Positions 11,224 to 22,734 of a DNA stretch of 64,000 bases are shown here, one piece after another. The position numbers were made by a program, and so were the translations under genes. Numbering within the stretch: position 1 is the first letter of the stretch; each line of letters opens with the position of its first letter. This DNA comes from Massospora cicadina. Taxonomy: Eukaryota > Entomophthoromycota > Entomophthoromycetes > Entomophthorales > Entomophthoraceae. The notes under the pieces were generated by a model. It was not told the origin of the DNA, did not search any database, and saw only the letters and a list, made by a program, of their open reading frames with translations. The stretch is taken from contig JAKSZP010005278.1 in assembly GCA_022478985.1 (NCBI GenBank), positions 1-64,000 on the forward strand. Direction: 5' to 3'.

Positions 11224-11949
11224 TGATTCTCAAAGCGTTTCCTGACTGCCACATTGCCTTAATATCCCAATGCAAGGGCATTAAGCCAGTGGCAGAAGAT
11301 TGAAAAGCTGAAGTATTTATGCATTTGAATGCCAGTCTCAGGAGAGTCTAAAAATTACAATTAACAAATGTTTTCCAAAAAATCGATTAACTCATAACTA
11401 ATGTTAAATTAAATATAAAATAATTCCAACAATGAAAAGTCCATTTGACGCTTTGAAAATCACCCATCACTTGAAAATGGATCGAGATGAGGTGAACAAC
11501 ATTCCAGAAGTATTGTATTTCGCCATAGTGACCCCCAACACATGAGGCTCATGTCAGAGGCCAAGCTGCTGCTCCTATAAAAGCCACCAGTGACAAGAAT
11601 TATCCTACCTTCATCTTCTAGTATGTGCGATAAATACAATAAAAAAATAAATTATCAATCTTTATTGATAATATCAGGGACATCTATTGGGATTTATTTC
11701 AGATAATTATAGATTGCACCTTGGATCAGGAAAAGGCCCTCGCAGCCTTGTTCTCCAACTCCTGCGGACAAGCCATGTTACTAACCATAATAATAATGCT
11801 CACCTTTTCCAGGGTCTCTTTGTTAAATCTACCAACAGCCAAAGGACTAGGGACCTTATTTTTGGTGTCCTAACATTCTATGTACCATCATTTTGGTATT
11901 GCCTCCAAATCGTTTCGTTTCAATGGAAAGAACCAGTTCATCATATTAG
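11224..11949 (+). repeat. Element P 5' LTR
   Basis: About 726 bp, starting TGATTC; the exact end is uncertain by a few bases. Parallel blocks in the 3' LTR include TTTCCTGACTG, CATTGCCTTAATAT, GCTCACC and AAAGGAC. It carries a TATA-like TATAAAA and an AATAAA in the same places as the 3' copy. Confidence 0.82.
11576..11643 (+). promoter_or_regulatory. P LTR core: TATA-like box and AATAAA signal
   Basis: CTCCTATAAAA (TATA at 11576-11582) is followed about 60 bp later by ACAATAAAAAAA (AATAAA at 11638-11643). The 3' LTR keeps both in the same order (TATA at 23079-23085, AATAAA at 23133-23138). Conservation in two diverged copies supports a promoter plus polyadenylation region and fixes the plus orientation of P. 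Confidence 0.55.
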
Positions 11950-12437
11950 AAAATGTTCATATAACCTACTTTTTTCTGGCGCTGGACAAGGTGGAGAGAC
12001 CACATGGAAGAGAATTACCAGCTTGTTGTGAACACACTACCATCCTCCTCATCATTATTTTCTCAATCATGTTCTTGATTAGGGATACCAAGAGGCTTTC
12101 CTTATCACACAATCAGATGCCAGCCCACAAAGCCTCTCCACCTTCTACAACCAAATAACTCCATGCCCTTTCTGTAAAGGAACTGAGTGTAGTGCACAAG
12201 ACTTTTGCTTGCATGAGACTCCAAGTTCAGTTGATGATAGCGTCAGGAAGAACTACCGCGGCGTCACTTTAGATTGCCCAGGTAGTGGCTACTCTTCCCT
12301 TAAACCTCTATAACTGGTTCAAAGATCTCGTGGAGACTCAGTAAGCCCTACAGGCCTCACTGGATGAATGGCACAACTTGTGGAATGAGCCGCCCCGCCT
12401 AATGACTCATAAGACAGCAATAAGTCTTGGAAACTCA
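11950..12437 (+). pseudogene. Element P gag remnant
   Basis: Stretch between the P 5' LTR and the insertion point of Q. One plus frame around 12240-12420 reads as a gag-like capsid segment, with LPLNLYNWFKDLVETQ followed by LDEWHNLWNEP. This resembles the capsid pattern of an aliphatic residue, then W-F, then a later W, found in Ty3/gypsy gag. The frame is interrupted by stops and then cut by Q. The rest of gag should continue after 18388, where only scattered similarity is visible. Call rests on pattern and position. Confidence 0.5.
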
Positions 12438-13413
12438 TGTGGCTTAATAAAAAAATAACTTTTCATACTAAGAGGAGGAGAATGCTGGCGGCCATCCCTC
12501 TTGTTACTTTGGGCGATTTGCACATGCTGTAGATGAGAGGTAGTTGAAGGCATATTATTGAAGATCACGTCATTTTACATGCTAATCACCAATGAGTTGG
12601 TCCAGAAAATTCGGGGGCGTGAGGGGAAGTGGTGGCGTTCAGGGGCCATTTGCAGCAGAGGGTTGGTAGAGATTCTCCCCCTTAAAAGGTTGTCTCTGGC
12701 AGTTTGAATTCCGCCAATAAATCTAATTTGATAGCCAGCAAAAATAGTTTGAGTAATCAATTAAAGGCTTGGAAATCCTCAATCAGTGCTACCCTTAATT
12801 GCCAGCAATCACAATCCTGTCGCTGATAGTATCAAGTTCAATAAACCCTTTTCCAACTCAATGGGACTGGCATATGTGTCCTGGCTATGAGCATGCCCAG
12901 TTTCCCGTTGGATGAACCATCACCAATTTTCCAAGTGAAATCTTGTCAGGAGGAAAATTTGGTGGCAAAATTTGAGCTTAAGTCAGCTGTCCAGGCCGAG
13001 CACAATCAAGTGTCACAATGGTTTTCAAATATCAATCTAATTTATTCAAATTATGTGATTATTTGTGATATTGAGTGCAATTGTTTCCTATCCCTAATTT
13101 TTGTTTGTGAGCTTATAAGGCAGCAGACCCTGACTTATTCCATTGTCACTGTATTTTCCCCTTTCCATCATTTAGTTCCAATAAAAAACGATTATTAAAA
13201 ATAAAACTTTATTTGTGAATTTAGCAGTCCACCAGAAATTTAGTAATTATGATTGTAAATTTTGGAAGTCTCAGTTTGGTGCTCAAGGCTGCCTTACTAC
13301 TGTTTCACTCCACACTACAGATGTCTGTACCAGAGGTATACTAGCTGGTGTTCTGGGTGGTCACTCACCCTGATTCCAGACCAGTCTTATTATTATCAGA
13401 ACGCTCCATAACA
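12438..13413 (+). repeat. Element Q 5' LTR
   Basis: Matches 17408-18388 throughout; shared blocks include GCGGCCATCCCTCT, AATGAGTTGG, AGAGGGTTGG and GAGGTATACTAGCTGGTGTTC. An open frame at 12887-13198 falls inside it and is not considered a gene. Confidence 0.85.
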
Positions 13414-13843
13414 TAATTGAGTGACCCAAATTCTTATCCTTCTCCATCCTGCCCTTTAGGTGGGGTGTTGCATTGGTTTTGTTGTCTGAGCAGAAGGTTG
13501 AACCTAATGTTAGGGCGCTGTCTGAAGAGAGGATGGCCTGTTCATAGGATCACACTTCTTATGCTGCAATTAGAACATATTTATTTACATAAACACTGGA
13601 AGGTTCTACCCTTGGGTCAAGTGCAAGAGGATTCAGGTTTCCCCTTTTTCCTCAAGCTGGCCGGTGAAAAGGAGCTCAAGCGTGGGTAATTGTTTGTTCC
13701 TGTGGTCACCGATCTACCCCTGTTCCACAGTTGTAGGTTCTGATGCTAGTATTCTTGTTATCAACTCTTCCACTTCTGTAGAGCATATGAAATGAATCCA
13801 CTGGTGCTACTGTTGTTTGCGGAAAATTTGGCATAGTTAGGGT

Positions 13844-14140
13844 TTGTTCAGATGGTTGAGATCATGGCTTCTTTTTTTAGAAGATGGGCTGATAGATGGT
13901 TCAGTAAATATCTCTTCCCACACAGTCACATCTTACAAAATGGCTGACAAACAAGATCAGGATTACTTTCTGTTATCAGTTAAGATCCAGGTGGACCTTT
14001 ACGTGTTCTCTGTTGAGGCTCTCTTGGACACAGGAGCTACAGGAACTTTATAAACTTGCAGGTCGCTCAGGAGTTGGATCTTTATTTAACATATGGTCCT
14101 TAGTTTTAAGTGCATCGTCAAACTTGACTTCCTCAAGGTA
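13844..14140 (+). pseudogene. Element Q retropepsin (aspartic protease) relic
   Basis: The protease cuts the Gag-Pol polyprotein. The open frame at 13844-14053 ends with VEALLDTGATGTL, which holds the DTGA catalytic loop with its Asp intact, preceded by an LSVKIQVDLYVFS strand typical of Ty3/gypsy proteases. A stop follows directly, and after a shift the expected NLQVAQELDL-type helix can be traced in another frame. Upstream, 13414-13843 should hold gag and a zinc knuckle; an open frame at 13417-13689 has no motif I recognise. Confidence 0.78.
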
Positions 14141-14399
14141 GATGCCCTGTACCAATCTCAATGCTTGGGTTTGGTTTCTGTGATTCGTTTACCGCTGTGC
14201 CAGAATTTTTATTCTTCAGTATCCTTTGGGTTAGTTGGTGGTGGTGGTAACAGGTTAGTATTAACCTGGAGCCCAACATTTTGTCATTTGAGAATCTGTA
14301 CGCAAGTGGTAAATTTCCACTGGTTAAACCTGTTTCACCTGCTGGAGAAGTGGTTTCAAATGTGTAAACTCCTTCCTCTACAGCGTTGTTAGTAAACAT

Positions 14400-15620
14400 T
14401 TCTTCTAGCTTGGATCAGTACAGAACTTTCTAATATGGAGAAGGCCAACCGTCTTCCCTCCCACTCCAAGTGTGATCTGGACTTCCAGCTGACATTAAAT
14501 GTCATCAATATCAATTATACTCTGTGCCTTTATACAGAGCAGGTAGACAAAGCCCTGGAGGTGTGGTTGTGTGATATGCTCGTGAAAGGGTGAGTGTTTA
14601 AGAAAACCTCACCTATTGCTTCTCCCATAGTTTTCAAACAGAAATCTGACAGGACGTTGCGCCCCTGCGTGGATTATAAAACTATAAATTATTTTACTAT
14701 TTATGATTTATACCCCCTTTCCAAAAGCAGACAATTAGTTAGTTGATTGTAAAGTCCTGTGTGTTTTCAAAGCTCATCTCATGAACATGCCTAACTATAT
14801 TAGGGTAAAATAAGGTCAAAGATGGCTTACAGCAGTTCATACCAAAAGAAGTATCTTTCAGTTACATATGATGCCATTTGGCTTAAAAAATGATCCGACC
14901 ACATTACAGAGGATAATCAATGGCATTCTCATTGATCTTGAGTTCACCTGTGTGGTAATGTATATCAATGATATCCTCATACATTCCACCACTCCTGAGC
15001 AGCACAAGAAGGACCTGGAGGCGGTTCTGGCTGCGTTGCACAAGGCCAACTTTATGTCAAACCCTCTAAGTGTGAGTTTTTCAGGGATGAGGTTATCTTC
15101 CTAGGCAACTTGGTCCTGAAGGATGGTTATGAGATTCCTCCCAGCAAGCTTGAGGCCATCCTTGCATGGTCTACCCCACCACCAAGAAGAAGTTGTGGAG
15201 CTTCTTGGGCACCACCATATTTTTGAAAAAACTTCCCCACCCTCTCACAGCTGGCCATGCCGCTGTACTCCTTAATGGGGTAGAATGTTTCATCATGATA
15301 AACGGAGGAATGCCAATGGGCGTTTGATGCAATCAAGGAGGTGTTCATTGCACCTCTCATTCTCAAACACGCTGACCCTACTAAAACTTTCATTGTAGCA
15401 TGTGACGCATCATTGTCTTCCGTGGGGCAGTGCTGCTTCAAGAGAAGGACAGATTAGAACATACAGTCACTTAATCTTGTGCAAGTTTACCTTGTATAAA
15501 CAGTCCTGAGCCAAAAACAATAAGTAGTTAGCTGCCATATTATGGTTGTTTACACATTAGTAGTGCCTCCTTCAGGGCATGTGACATGAAGCAACCATGT
15601 GGACAGAACATTAAGTCTTA
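14400..15620 (+). pseudogene. Element Q reverse transcriptase and RNase H, active site altered
   Basis: LTR-type RT. Around 14640-14700 is the KQKSDRTLRPCVDYK-type finger region, and at 14868-15104 the palm: MMPFGLKNDPTTLQRIINGI, then MYINDILIHS. The usual YxDD box reads YIND here (14961-14972), so one of the two metal-binding Asp residues is lost. Next come DLEAVLAALHKANF and a FLG-type region with a frameshift near 15100. RNase H follows: an ADPTKTFIVACDAS-like sequence near 15370-15412 and weaker remains to 15620. A zinc-binding integrase start is not recognisable behind it. Confidence 0.83.
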
Positions 15621-15790
15621 ATGTATTTCCAAAAACTGCAGAAGCTGAAACTTTGACAAACCCAAACTTACCACGACCTCTTCAGTTTTAGTTTTTAATA
15701 AAAAGTTTATCAAAGGATTCTTGAATGATCTCCCAAATTTGTTGAACCAAAACCCATCTTTGAGTCTGTAGGAGGAAGAAGGACAGGAGC

Positions 15791-16237
15791 TCACCAAGGT
15801 ATTTCCACTGGCCCAGATTCTAGTCCCTGCTCCTTCAACAATTTTGGTGTCATAGTGAGGTCTGGAGGTCCTATTGGTCTCTTGGGTATTAGCGGTTCAA
15901 ATGGCAAGCATGGAGGAGTAGGAGCTAATTGACCAGCTGGTGCTTCCAGAGCATTGGCGTACTCATTATTTGTTGGCAGAAAAAGAATTTTTAATTTCGA
16001 GTTTGGGTTCCACCTCAATTTTTCAACGAGGTGATTTTGGCTCATCATGGCCCTCCAGCGGTGGATCACCCAGGTAGTAAAAAATGCCTCAACCTGATGA
16101 AGTGAATGTATAACAGGCCTTAGATCTTTAAAGATATCCCAGAGTGGATCAATAGTTGCATAACGTGCATGTGGGCAAATCAGATAGATCAGGCCATAAT
16201 GGCTTTCTCCATCCCTTGTAACAGGCTGAGGGTCCAT
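15791..16237 (-). CDS. Unidentified 148-codon open frame inside element Q
   Basis: An uninterrupted minus-strand frame starting MDPQPVTRDGE and ending GLESGPVEIPW. It lies between the RNase H and integrase remains of element Q, in opposite orientation. I do not recognise the protein. It has a Trp/His-rich middle (FFTTWVIHRWRAMM) and a Pro-rich end (about residues 105-148), a layout that could suit a gag fragment of another element. Surrounding frames are full of stops, so 148 clean codons stand out; it could be a younger insertion, though I found no flanking duplication. It could also be a chance antisense frame. Confidence 0.3.
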   Translation of the reverse strand: MDPQPVTRDGESHYGLIYLICPHARYATIDPLWDIFKDLRPVIHSLHQVEAFFTTWVIHRWRAMMSQNHLVEKLRWNPNSKLKILFLPTNNEYANALEAPAGQLAPTPPCLPFEPLIPKRPIGPPDLTMTPKLLKEQGLESGPVEIPW

Positions 16238-17330
16238 GATCCCCTATATCTGTCAACTTTATTTGTTTAGCTTCCCAGCTCCAGTAGGTTTAATGTGATT
16301 ATGTTAGTTGTAGACCGCTTTACCATGTTTTCACTGTATATCCCATGTTCGTCTGCTATTAAATCTGGTGAACAAACTGCTCTTTATGAGGCATGTATTC
16401 TCAATGTTTAGGTTGCCTCTGGAAATCTTGGTTGACCAGGCTGCAGTTTACAGCGCGTTTTTTGGAGAGCACTCCTAGATATATTGAAAATAAGCTGTGC
16501 TGTTTCACCGCATAACACCCCAATCTGATGAGCAAACATAGTGGTCAACCAGAACCTCAAACAGTATCTCCAGTGTTACGCCACAGGTGTGCAGGATACC
16601 TGAGAAGATGACCTTCCTTTGGCACAATTTTCATATAATAATGCCTCCCACAAGTCTATCAGGTTTTTCTCCTTACAAAGACATGTTGGTGTACAACTCC
16701 TCATTTTACCCTAGCTGGTGCCTTCGACCAGAAGTCCCTGTTGTAGCAGATCATGCGCAGAAATTCTGGAGCACACAATCCCTGGTCGGGGAGCATCTGA
16801 CCGAAGCCATCAGAAATTACAAGAAGTTCATGGATTAGAAACACCTTTCACCCTTAAGATAAATAAGATTCATTGGTAAGACTTGATATGCGCCACCTGC
16901 TTATGAAGGTGCCCTTGCAGAAGTTTGAGAGCAAATGCTTGGGTCTTTACATGGTCAAAGAAGATTTGGATGATGGGTCCTTTCTGATGTCTCTTCCCGC
17001 TCATTGGGAACAGCACCCTATCTTTCATGATTTCCAGTTGTTTGCATTTAAAGGCACACCGCCAGCAGATCATGAGCCTTTGGTGATCAAAGATTTGACG
17101 GAGGAAGAGGTGAAGGCCATTCTGGCCTCCCATCACTTGCATTGCTCGGTGCAGTATTTGGTGGCATAGAAGAGATTTCCTTCAAATGAAAACAGCTGGT
17201 TTAATTCCAAACTTATTCAATATTTCTTAAGCTGGTGTAGGACTTCAACGTTGCACCTGGACACTCCCCATCCTCCCCAGAAGGTTGCCTCCATCTTGGC
17301 AATCAAGCTCCCAAAGGCCCATAAAGATGC
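16238..17330 (+). pseudogene. Element Q integrase and chromodomain, broken
   Basis: Integrase core begins near 16290 with VVDRFTMFS (first catalytic Asp region). It continues with FWRALLDILK (about 16460-16490), a NLKQYLQCYATG stretch (about 16550-16590) and a QFSYNNASHKS-like segment (about 16620-16660). The C-terminal part (16873-17169) is a long frame with PLQKFESKCLGLYMVKED, then PIFHDFQLF, then VQYLVAWKRFPSNENSW across a stop at 17167. The last pattern is that of a chromodomain, the chromatin-binding module of chromoviruses. The middle acidic residue of the integrase triad cannot be placed. Confidence 0.82.
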
Positions 17331-17407
17331 TTAATGGCCCAAGTTCACGGTGGGGATGCTCCCCCTAACTTAAGGGAAGGGTAACGCAAGTCTTGTGGAG
17401 CAACCCT

Positions 17408-18388
17408 TGCATCTTAATTGGGAGAAATTCCCATTTTGTAATAAGAAAGGGCAAAGGCTAGCGGCCATCCCTCTCATCACCCTGGGAGATTTAGCCCATG
17501 TGGTGGATGAGAGGTGGGTGATGGCATATCCCTTGAAGATTGCGTCCTTTTCCCCATGTTAAACACTAATGAGTTGGCCTAGAAAATTCAGGGGGTGTGT
17601 GGGGAAGTGGTAGCAGCCATGTGCCATTACCAGAAGAGGGTTGGCTGTGATTTCCCCCTCAAAAAATTATTTCTGGCAGTTCAAGCTCTGTCAATAAACT
17701 AAATAGATATCTGGTAAAATTAACTGAGTAGTTTAATTTTGGGCTTGAAACTCCCCAAACGCTGTTCCCTTTTGTCAAAAGCTATCAAAAGCCCATCCCT
17801 GATAGATATGAGCACAATATACCCTTTCCTTACTTAATGGGTCTGTCCATATATGTACTGGCCATGGGTGCACCTGGTTGCTCTCCAGATGAAGCATTGC
17901 CAATTTACCAAGCAGAATCGCATCAGGAGTGAAATTTCTGGCAGAAAAAATTTAGCGTAAGTCAGCTGGCCAGGCCAAGATCAATCTGATTTTGTAAAGG
18001 CTTCGAATATTGATCATCATATCCAAATTAGGTGATTAATCCCTATGGCAGTGTAATTGTTTCCATCCCCCAGATTTTGTTTGTGAGCTTATAAGGCAGC
18101 GGAACCCAACAAGCTTCGTTGTCACTCTATTTTTCCCTTTTTCATCCTTTAGTTAAAATAAAAAAATGATCCTTAAAATCAAATTTATTTGTAAATTTAG
18201 CATTCTGCTGGACATTTAGTGACTATGATTGCCAATTTTGGAAGTTTCTGGCTGGTGCTCATGGATCCCTTACTCAAAATTTTATCCCAAAATATGGATG
18301 GCTGTACCGGAGGTATACTAGCTGGTGTTCTGGTTGATCACTCACCCTGAGGTCCAGGCCAGTCTTATTATCAGCAAGCTCCATGACA
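17408..18388 (+). repeat. Element Q 3' LTR
   Basis: 981 bp, ends CTCCATGACA, then ACTTA as right target duplication. A purine-rich stretch, TTAAGGGAAGGG, lies about 35 bp upstream and may be the remnant of the polypurine tract. Confidence 0.83.
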
Positions 18389-19419
18389 ACTTACTTGGTC
18401 TACTCTTCTGTTGCCATCATAGGGCTGTATGTCCATCATCAAATAATCTCAAGTTTTCTGACCTCCTCTAAAGCAGCCAAAGTCACATCCTCTTAACTCT
18501 CCAGTATGTTCCACCGGAACCTGCACCCTGAAATCCTATCTGCAATGGCAGCCACCCGCTTAGGCTCCAACTTGGAAGAAGAGATTTCATTGCCATGAAA
18601 GTGTAAAGCCAACTGGTCCTGGTACAAGCAAAGATATATTTGCCTACCCCATATAGAAGATTTTGCAGCTGCCGCGCTAAGTCAGAACCGCCTCTGCTTC
18701 TCTCAACTGTATAACCTGCCATAGTGACACCATTCCATTCTGAATCCACTCAGACAAACACAGACCCTGAGGCACCACTTTCCCTTCCAGAGTACAAAGA
18801 CTACTGCATATAATTTTTATTTTTACTTTAGCCTACATCAATGCTATAAATAAAGATCTTGTTTTGCTTTACTTTTTTGTGCCGTTTACGCTGAGTTGTT
18901 ATGCAAAAAGGAAAAATAGGCTCAATGAGAAATTATGGGCCCTGGTAGACATGGAGTCAGAGGAGAAATACCAAGAAAAAGAATTATCAACTATCTAGTA
19001 CTAAAAAAAAGAATTATCAACTAATTTGTATACTAGAAATACACCTAAAGCGAAGTATCACTCTCACAGACACTAACAAATCCTTGATTTGTTGAAAAAA
19101 TCCCTTGTCTTACCCTGCTAAGGTCCTCACTAATCTTAGGGAACCGCTCATCGCAATAAGGAACCTCCCTACCCCAACATCCTAGGTATGTAGTGGTGGC
19201 ACTGGTCTCTCTGTAGTTTAACGTAGAGGAGCGTTAGGTCATGCTGCACCCTATGGTGGGCCGCAGTGGTGTTGGATCTCATATAAACCAACAAGAATGG
19301 GCCTGACATAAATGCCCTTTAACACGTGGATATGACTTTGGATATTCCTAGGAGTTCCATTTTTTTGACACCTTATATGGAATAATCACTCCACCGCAGA
19401 TTCTCCAAAGGGGACATAC
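18389..19419 (+). pseudogene. Element P internal region after Q (gag end to protease), unreadable
   Basis: P sequence resumes after Q. By position this should hold the end of gag, the zinc knuckle and the protease, but no DTG or CCHC motif can be read. A short PLSLPEYKDY piece near 18770 resembles the linker that precedes RT in chromoviruses. A short retroposon copy lies at 18994-19005. Identification rests on location between the recognised P parts. Confidence 0.45.
18976..19023 (+). mobile_element. Ultra-short (about 12 nt) retroposon with 18-bp TSDs
   Basis: AAAAAGAATTATCAACTA is present at 18976-18993 and again, identical, at 19006-19023. Between the two lies only TCTAGTACTAAA, which matches the last bases of the other retroposon copies. 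The simplest reading is target-primed insertion of an extremely 5'-truncated transcript. A plain 30-bp tandem duplication would not explain why the inserted bases equal this family's 3' end. Confidence 0.8.
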
Positions 19420-20560
19420 TTGTTCTCCTTCAAGTTCAAGCCTAACGCCAAATTTCCGCGGGGGTGTCCTGTGTACCCACTAAATCCCATATAAGAAATA
19501 CTTAACGTATATGTGAAGGATATAATGTAATGAGGAATTATTATGACTTATAAATTCCCAGTAGTTTTCCCCATTCTGCTGGACCCAAAGCCAGTAGAGT
19601 ACTCAGTCCGTGTGTAAATTATTGGAAGCTGAATTTGATAATGGAACCTGACCTATATCCTATTTTGCTGATGGAAACATTTCACAAATGATCTCCGGGA
19701 GCCAAGCCTTCTCTAAACTAGAACGTGTCAACGCTTTCACCCAGGTGCTTGTAGCACCCAAACACCAGCAATATAAAACATTTAAATGTAATTTTAGTGG
19801 TGTTTTAATACTGAGCCATGCCCTTCAGGTTGAAAAATGCAACAAAGGTTTTTCAGCGTACAATGGACCATTTTCTAGGGGACCTCATTATAAAATGATA
19901 TTTTGCATATATTGATGACATCCTCATTTTTGAGGTTCAAGAAGGAGCACCAGTGGGACATTTTAAAAGTGATTAAGGCAATTGACCAGGCCAACCTCCG
20001 TCTAAAGCACTTAACATGTTATTTTTACAAGGACTCAGTAACATTTTTGGGAAGCATTATAGTCAGTAATTGCACCACCATTTTCCCGGACAAGCATGAA
20101 GCAGTGGAATAATGTTACAGTTTTAATAACAGAACGTGAACCAGAAATTTTTAGGAGTGATGAACTTCCTACGCCACTTTTCCAAAGATCTCTCCAAGAT
20201 GGCTACACAATTAACTAGACTTACCAGTCAAGTCCTACATAATTGAAGAGAAGACTAGGAGCATTCATTCTAGGCCATTAAGAGGCTCCTTCTCACTGCC
20301 TCCATCCTGGCACACCCAGACAAGAACAAACAGTAAGTCGTTGATAATGAAGCATCTAACTTCATTTTTGAGGGCGGTCCTCTTGCAGAAAGGGGAAAAT
20401 GGAGCTGACCATCCAGTATGAAAATTTAGTCATAAGATGCTTCTGGTGGAGATAAACTACTCAGTGCACAATAAGGAGCACTTAGCCATTGTAACTGCCC
20501 TGGAGGGATGGCAACATCACCTTCTCTACACTAGGCACCCTTTATTGTTTTAATTTACAA
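19420..20560 (+). pseudogene. Element P reverse transcriptase and RNase H, broken
   Basis: Starts with FKFKPNAKFPRG and VYPLNP (about 19430-19480), the conserved lead into chromovirus RT. The frame at 19688-19915 carries SQAFSKLERVNAFTQV and HQQYKTFKCNFSGV (motif A region). The YIDDILIF box, catalytic Asp pair intact, straddles a frame change near 19905-19930. It is followed at 19935-20112 by WDILKVIKAIDQANLRLKH and the SVTFLGSII motif. RNase H remains include EINYSVHNKEHLAIVTALEG near 20450-20510. At least four shifts or stops. Confidence 0.85.
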
Positions 20561-21279
20561 TAAGGTGCTACAATTCTATCTGTTCTCATAGTGGATGAAC
20601 CAAAGTCAATCCGCTGAAATATTTATTTGTCTCATTCCAATAACTAAATAATAGTACAAGCTAGGGGAGAGCAACGTATTGCCTGATCTATCTGTTGGAT
20701 TTTCAGGGGAGGAACTCCAACCCAATCCCTACTAACAGGTCCTAAAAGCCCCCAGCGAGTTAAGAGGCCATCAAGGCCCAAAGAAAAGCTAAAAACGGAA
20801 AGGGAATTGGAAGAAATGGTCCTTTTAATAAAAAAATCCTCGAGGTATTTATATGACCTCAATGGATTGGGAAGGAAAGGATCAGAAAGTTTCAGCATTT
20901 TTACTGACAACGAATGAGAAAATAAAACAAAATAATATTGTAATGGGTGCATCCTTGGCATAAGTCGCCAGTGTGCCCAAAAAGGATAATTGATTGGGTG
21001 CGAGCACCAAAAGGGATTTCGCTGCTACCTGATTGAGTGGTTAGCATCCTTGGCATTAGTTGCCAGTGCCAAATTAAATAAAAGATAATTCACTTATTGG
21101 GGTTAGTCCCTGGTTTTTTGGATTGGGCTTACCCCAAGTTAATGGGGAGCCCAATCCAGAATCCACCCGTAGGTAGGTCAAGACTCCAAGTCAGGGCTTC
21201 CCCCAATTAATGGAGAATCTCAACACTATTAAGACAAGAGTCAAAGATGACGTTTTAGAAAGAGGAACTTGATGTATAT
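20561..21279 (+). other. Element P, RNase H end to integrase start, no clear domain
   Basis: Lies between the recognised RNase H and integrase of P. It contains two close copies of a GCATCCTTGGCATWAGT block (about 20948-20965 and 21047-21063) and two similar stretches around CCCCAAGTTAATGG and CCCCAATTAATGG (about 21132 and 21202), perhaps from local duplication. The minus frame at 20644-20961 has no recognisable motif. Confidence 0.4.
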
Positions 21280-22729
21280 AACATCGCTACCATGCTACCA
21301 CAACATTGTTTGTGACATTCAAGGAAACCAATGAGACCTGATATGCAAGGTACGTGTGGTCCAACAAAGCTCTACCCATAGGAATGAATTGTCAAAGAAC
21401 CTAGTGCAAGGGGAGGATCACAAATATTATAAAAACCATTGGAAGCAAAAGGGCTTATACTTAGTAACGGCCATGTATGGGTTCCCACCCCCAAGATATA
21501 GGAGGAGGTGACCCAAGCTTGCCACGATCACTCTCTAGAGATTCACCCTGGGGTTAAAAAAGGATGGAACTGCTATTAGAAATTTACTCATGGCCAGAAA
21601 TGATGATTACCATCAGAGGTCATATCACCTTCTGCCTTGCCGCAAAGGCCAAAATACTCTATTAGCAAACTGGATGGGAAACTCAAGCCCATGCAGATCA
21701 CCAGGCCACCATAGTCATCCTTGAGTGTGGACCTCATCACCAGCCTCCTAAAATCAAAAGATATAACGTCATCATGGTCATAATGGACTGGTTTAAAGAG
21801 TATGCATAGTTTTACTCCTGTATAACCAACATAACGGTGAAGGAAGATAGGGAGTTTTTTTATTAAGGAAGGTGTTCTCCAGACACAGACTCCTGAAAAA
21901 AGTCATCTCTGACAGAGGTCCCCAGTCGTTTCCTGCTTCTAGAAACACCTGCTCAAAAACCTCAAGATCATGCCTTGCCGCTCATCTGTTACCAGTCCCA
22001 ATTGTACAAACAGACTGAGAGAATGAACCAAACGTTGGAACAGTACCTCCAGTGTACCTACCTTCAACAAGGACGCTGTATCAATTGGTTAAAGCTTGCT
22101 CAATTTACATAAAACACTCTCACTCACATATCCATCTGTTGCCGTTTTATGCCAGCCACGGTTTCTACCCAAGTACAATGGAAGGATCCCCCAATGGATT
22201 GTACCCTGATGCTAATGATTAAATAAATGAGTTTTTTTCTGAGATCCAACTTAGAAAAGGCTGTGAACGCCCAAAAATTTAAGCGGATACCCACCACTCT
22301 GAAGCCCCCACATAACAAACCAATAACCTGGTCATGATCAGCGCTAAAAGTACTTAGTCTCTTCCTGTTGCAAGAACTTCAGTACTTTTACCTTAAACTT
22401 TTTAGAGTCTCACGCCATGTAAACAAGGTGGCTTATGTAATAGGAATTCCAGAAGTTTCTCACACACCCAGTGTTGCACATGTCACTAATCAGGAAGTTT
22501 GAAGGTCCCATTCCAGAGAAAGTGGAACTTGTAAATTCCAATAACCCGGGGAAGTGGAACACAAAGCTAAGGAAAACATTGACAAAGATGTCTCTAAAGT
22601 TCTGGTACCTGATTATGTGGTCTAGGTACCCTGTTGAGGAATTCTCCCGGCAGATGGCCAATGACTGCACCAATTTCCCACAGAAGGTGGAGGAGTTCTG
22701 GGAAAAAAGGGACTCATCTCTGAGGGGGG
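21280..22729 (+). pseudogene. Element P integrase and chromodomain, broken
   Basis: Around 21430-21560 is the integrase zinc-binding region (an H-x-H-like SLEIHPGVKK segment). The core follows: VDLITSLL near 21730, ISDRGPQ near 21910 with its catalytic Asp kept, FWKHLLKNLKIMPCRSS near 21940-21990, TERMNQTLEQYLQ-type sequence near 22015-22060, then a C-terminal region to 22330. The open frame at 22471-22737 contains MSLIRKFEGPIPEKVE and then WYLIMWSRYPVEE, the chromodomain pattern YLVKW-x-YP. It ends against the polypurine tract GAGGGGGG and the 3' LTR. Confidence 0.84.
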
Positions 22730-22734
22730 TGATT

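Larger units (their letters stand above)
12438..18388 (+). mobile_element. Element Q: chromovirus inserted in element P
   Basis: A 5.95-kb plus-strand Ty3/gypsy element. Its LTRs, 12438-13413 (976 bp) and 17408-18388 (981 bp), start TGTGGCTTAA or TGCATCTTAA and end CATAACA or CATGACA. It is flanked by ACTCA (12433-12437) and ACTTA (18389-18393), a TSD with one transition. Internal order is protease (DTGA), RT, RNase H, integrase, chromodomain, all decayed. It sits between the gag and pol remains of element P. A third LTR of the family is at 55796-57900. The LTR start rests on the TSD and on homology among three copies; a start 50 bp further in, at TGCTGGCGGCC, was the alternative. Confidence 0.85.

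Noticed and set aside
12483..17456. LTR start of element Q at TGCTGGCGGCC instead of TGTGGCTTAA
   Set aside because: Homology among three copies extends about 45-50 bp further upstream, and only the outer start gives a near-perfect TSD (ACTCA/ACTTA).
20948..21063. Repeated GCATCCTTGGCATWAGT blocks as a tandem or CRISPR-like array
   Set aside because: Only two copies, unequal surroundings, inside a decayed chromovirus; local duplication explains it.
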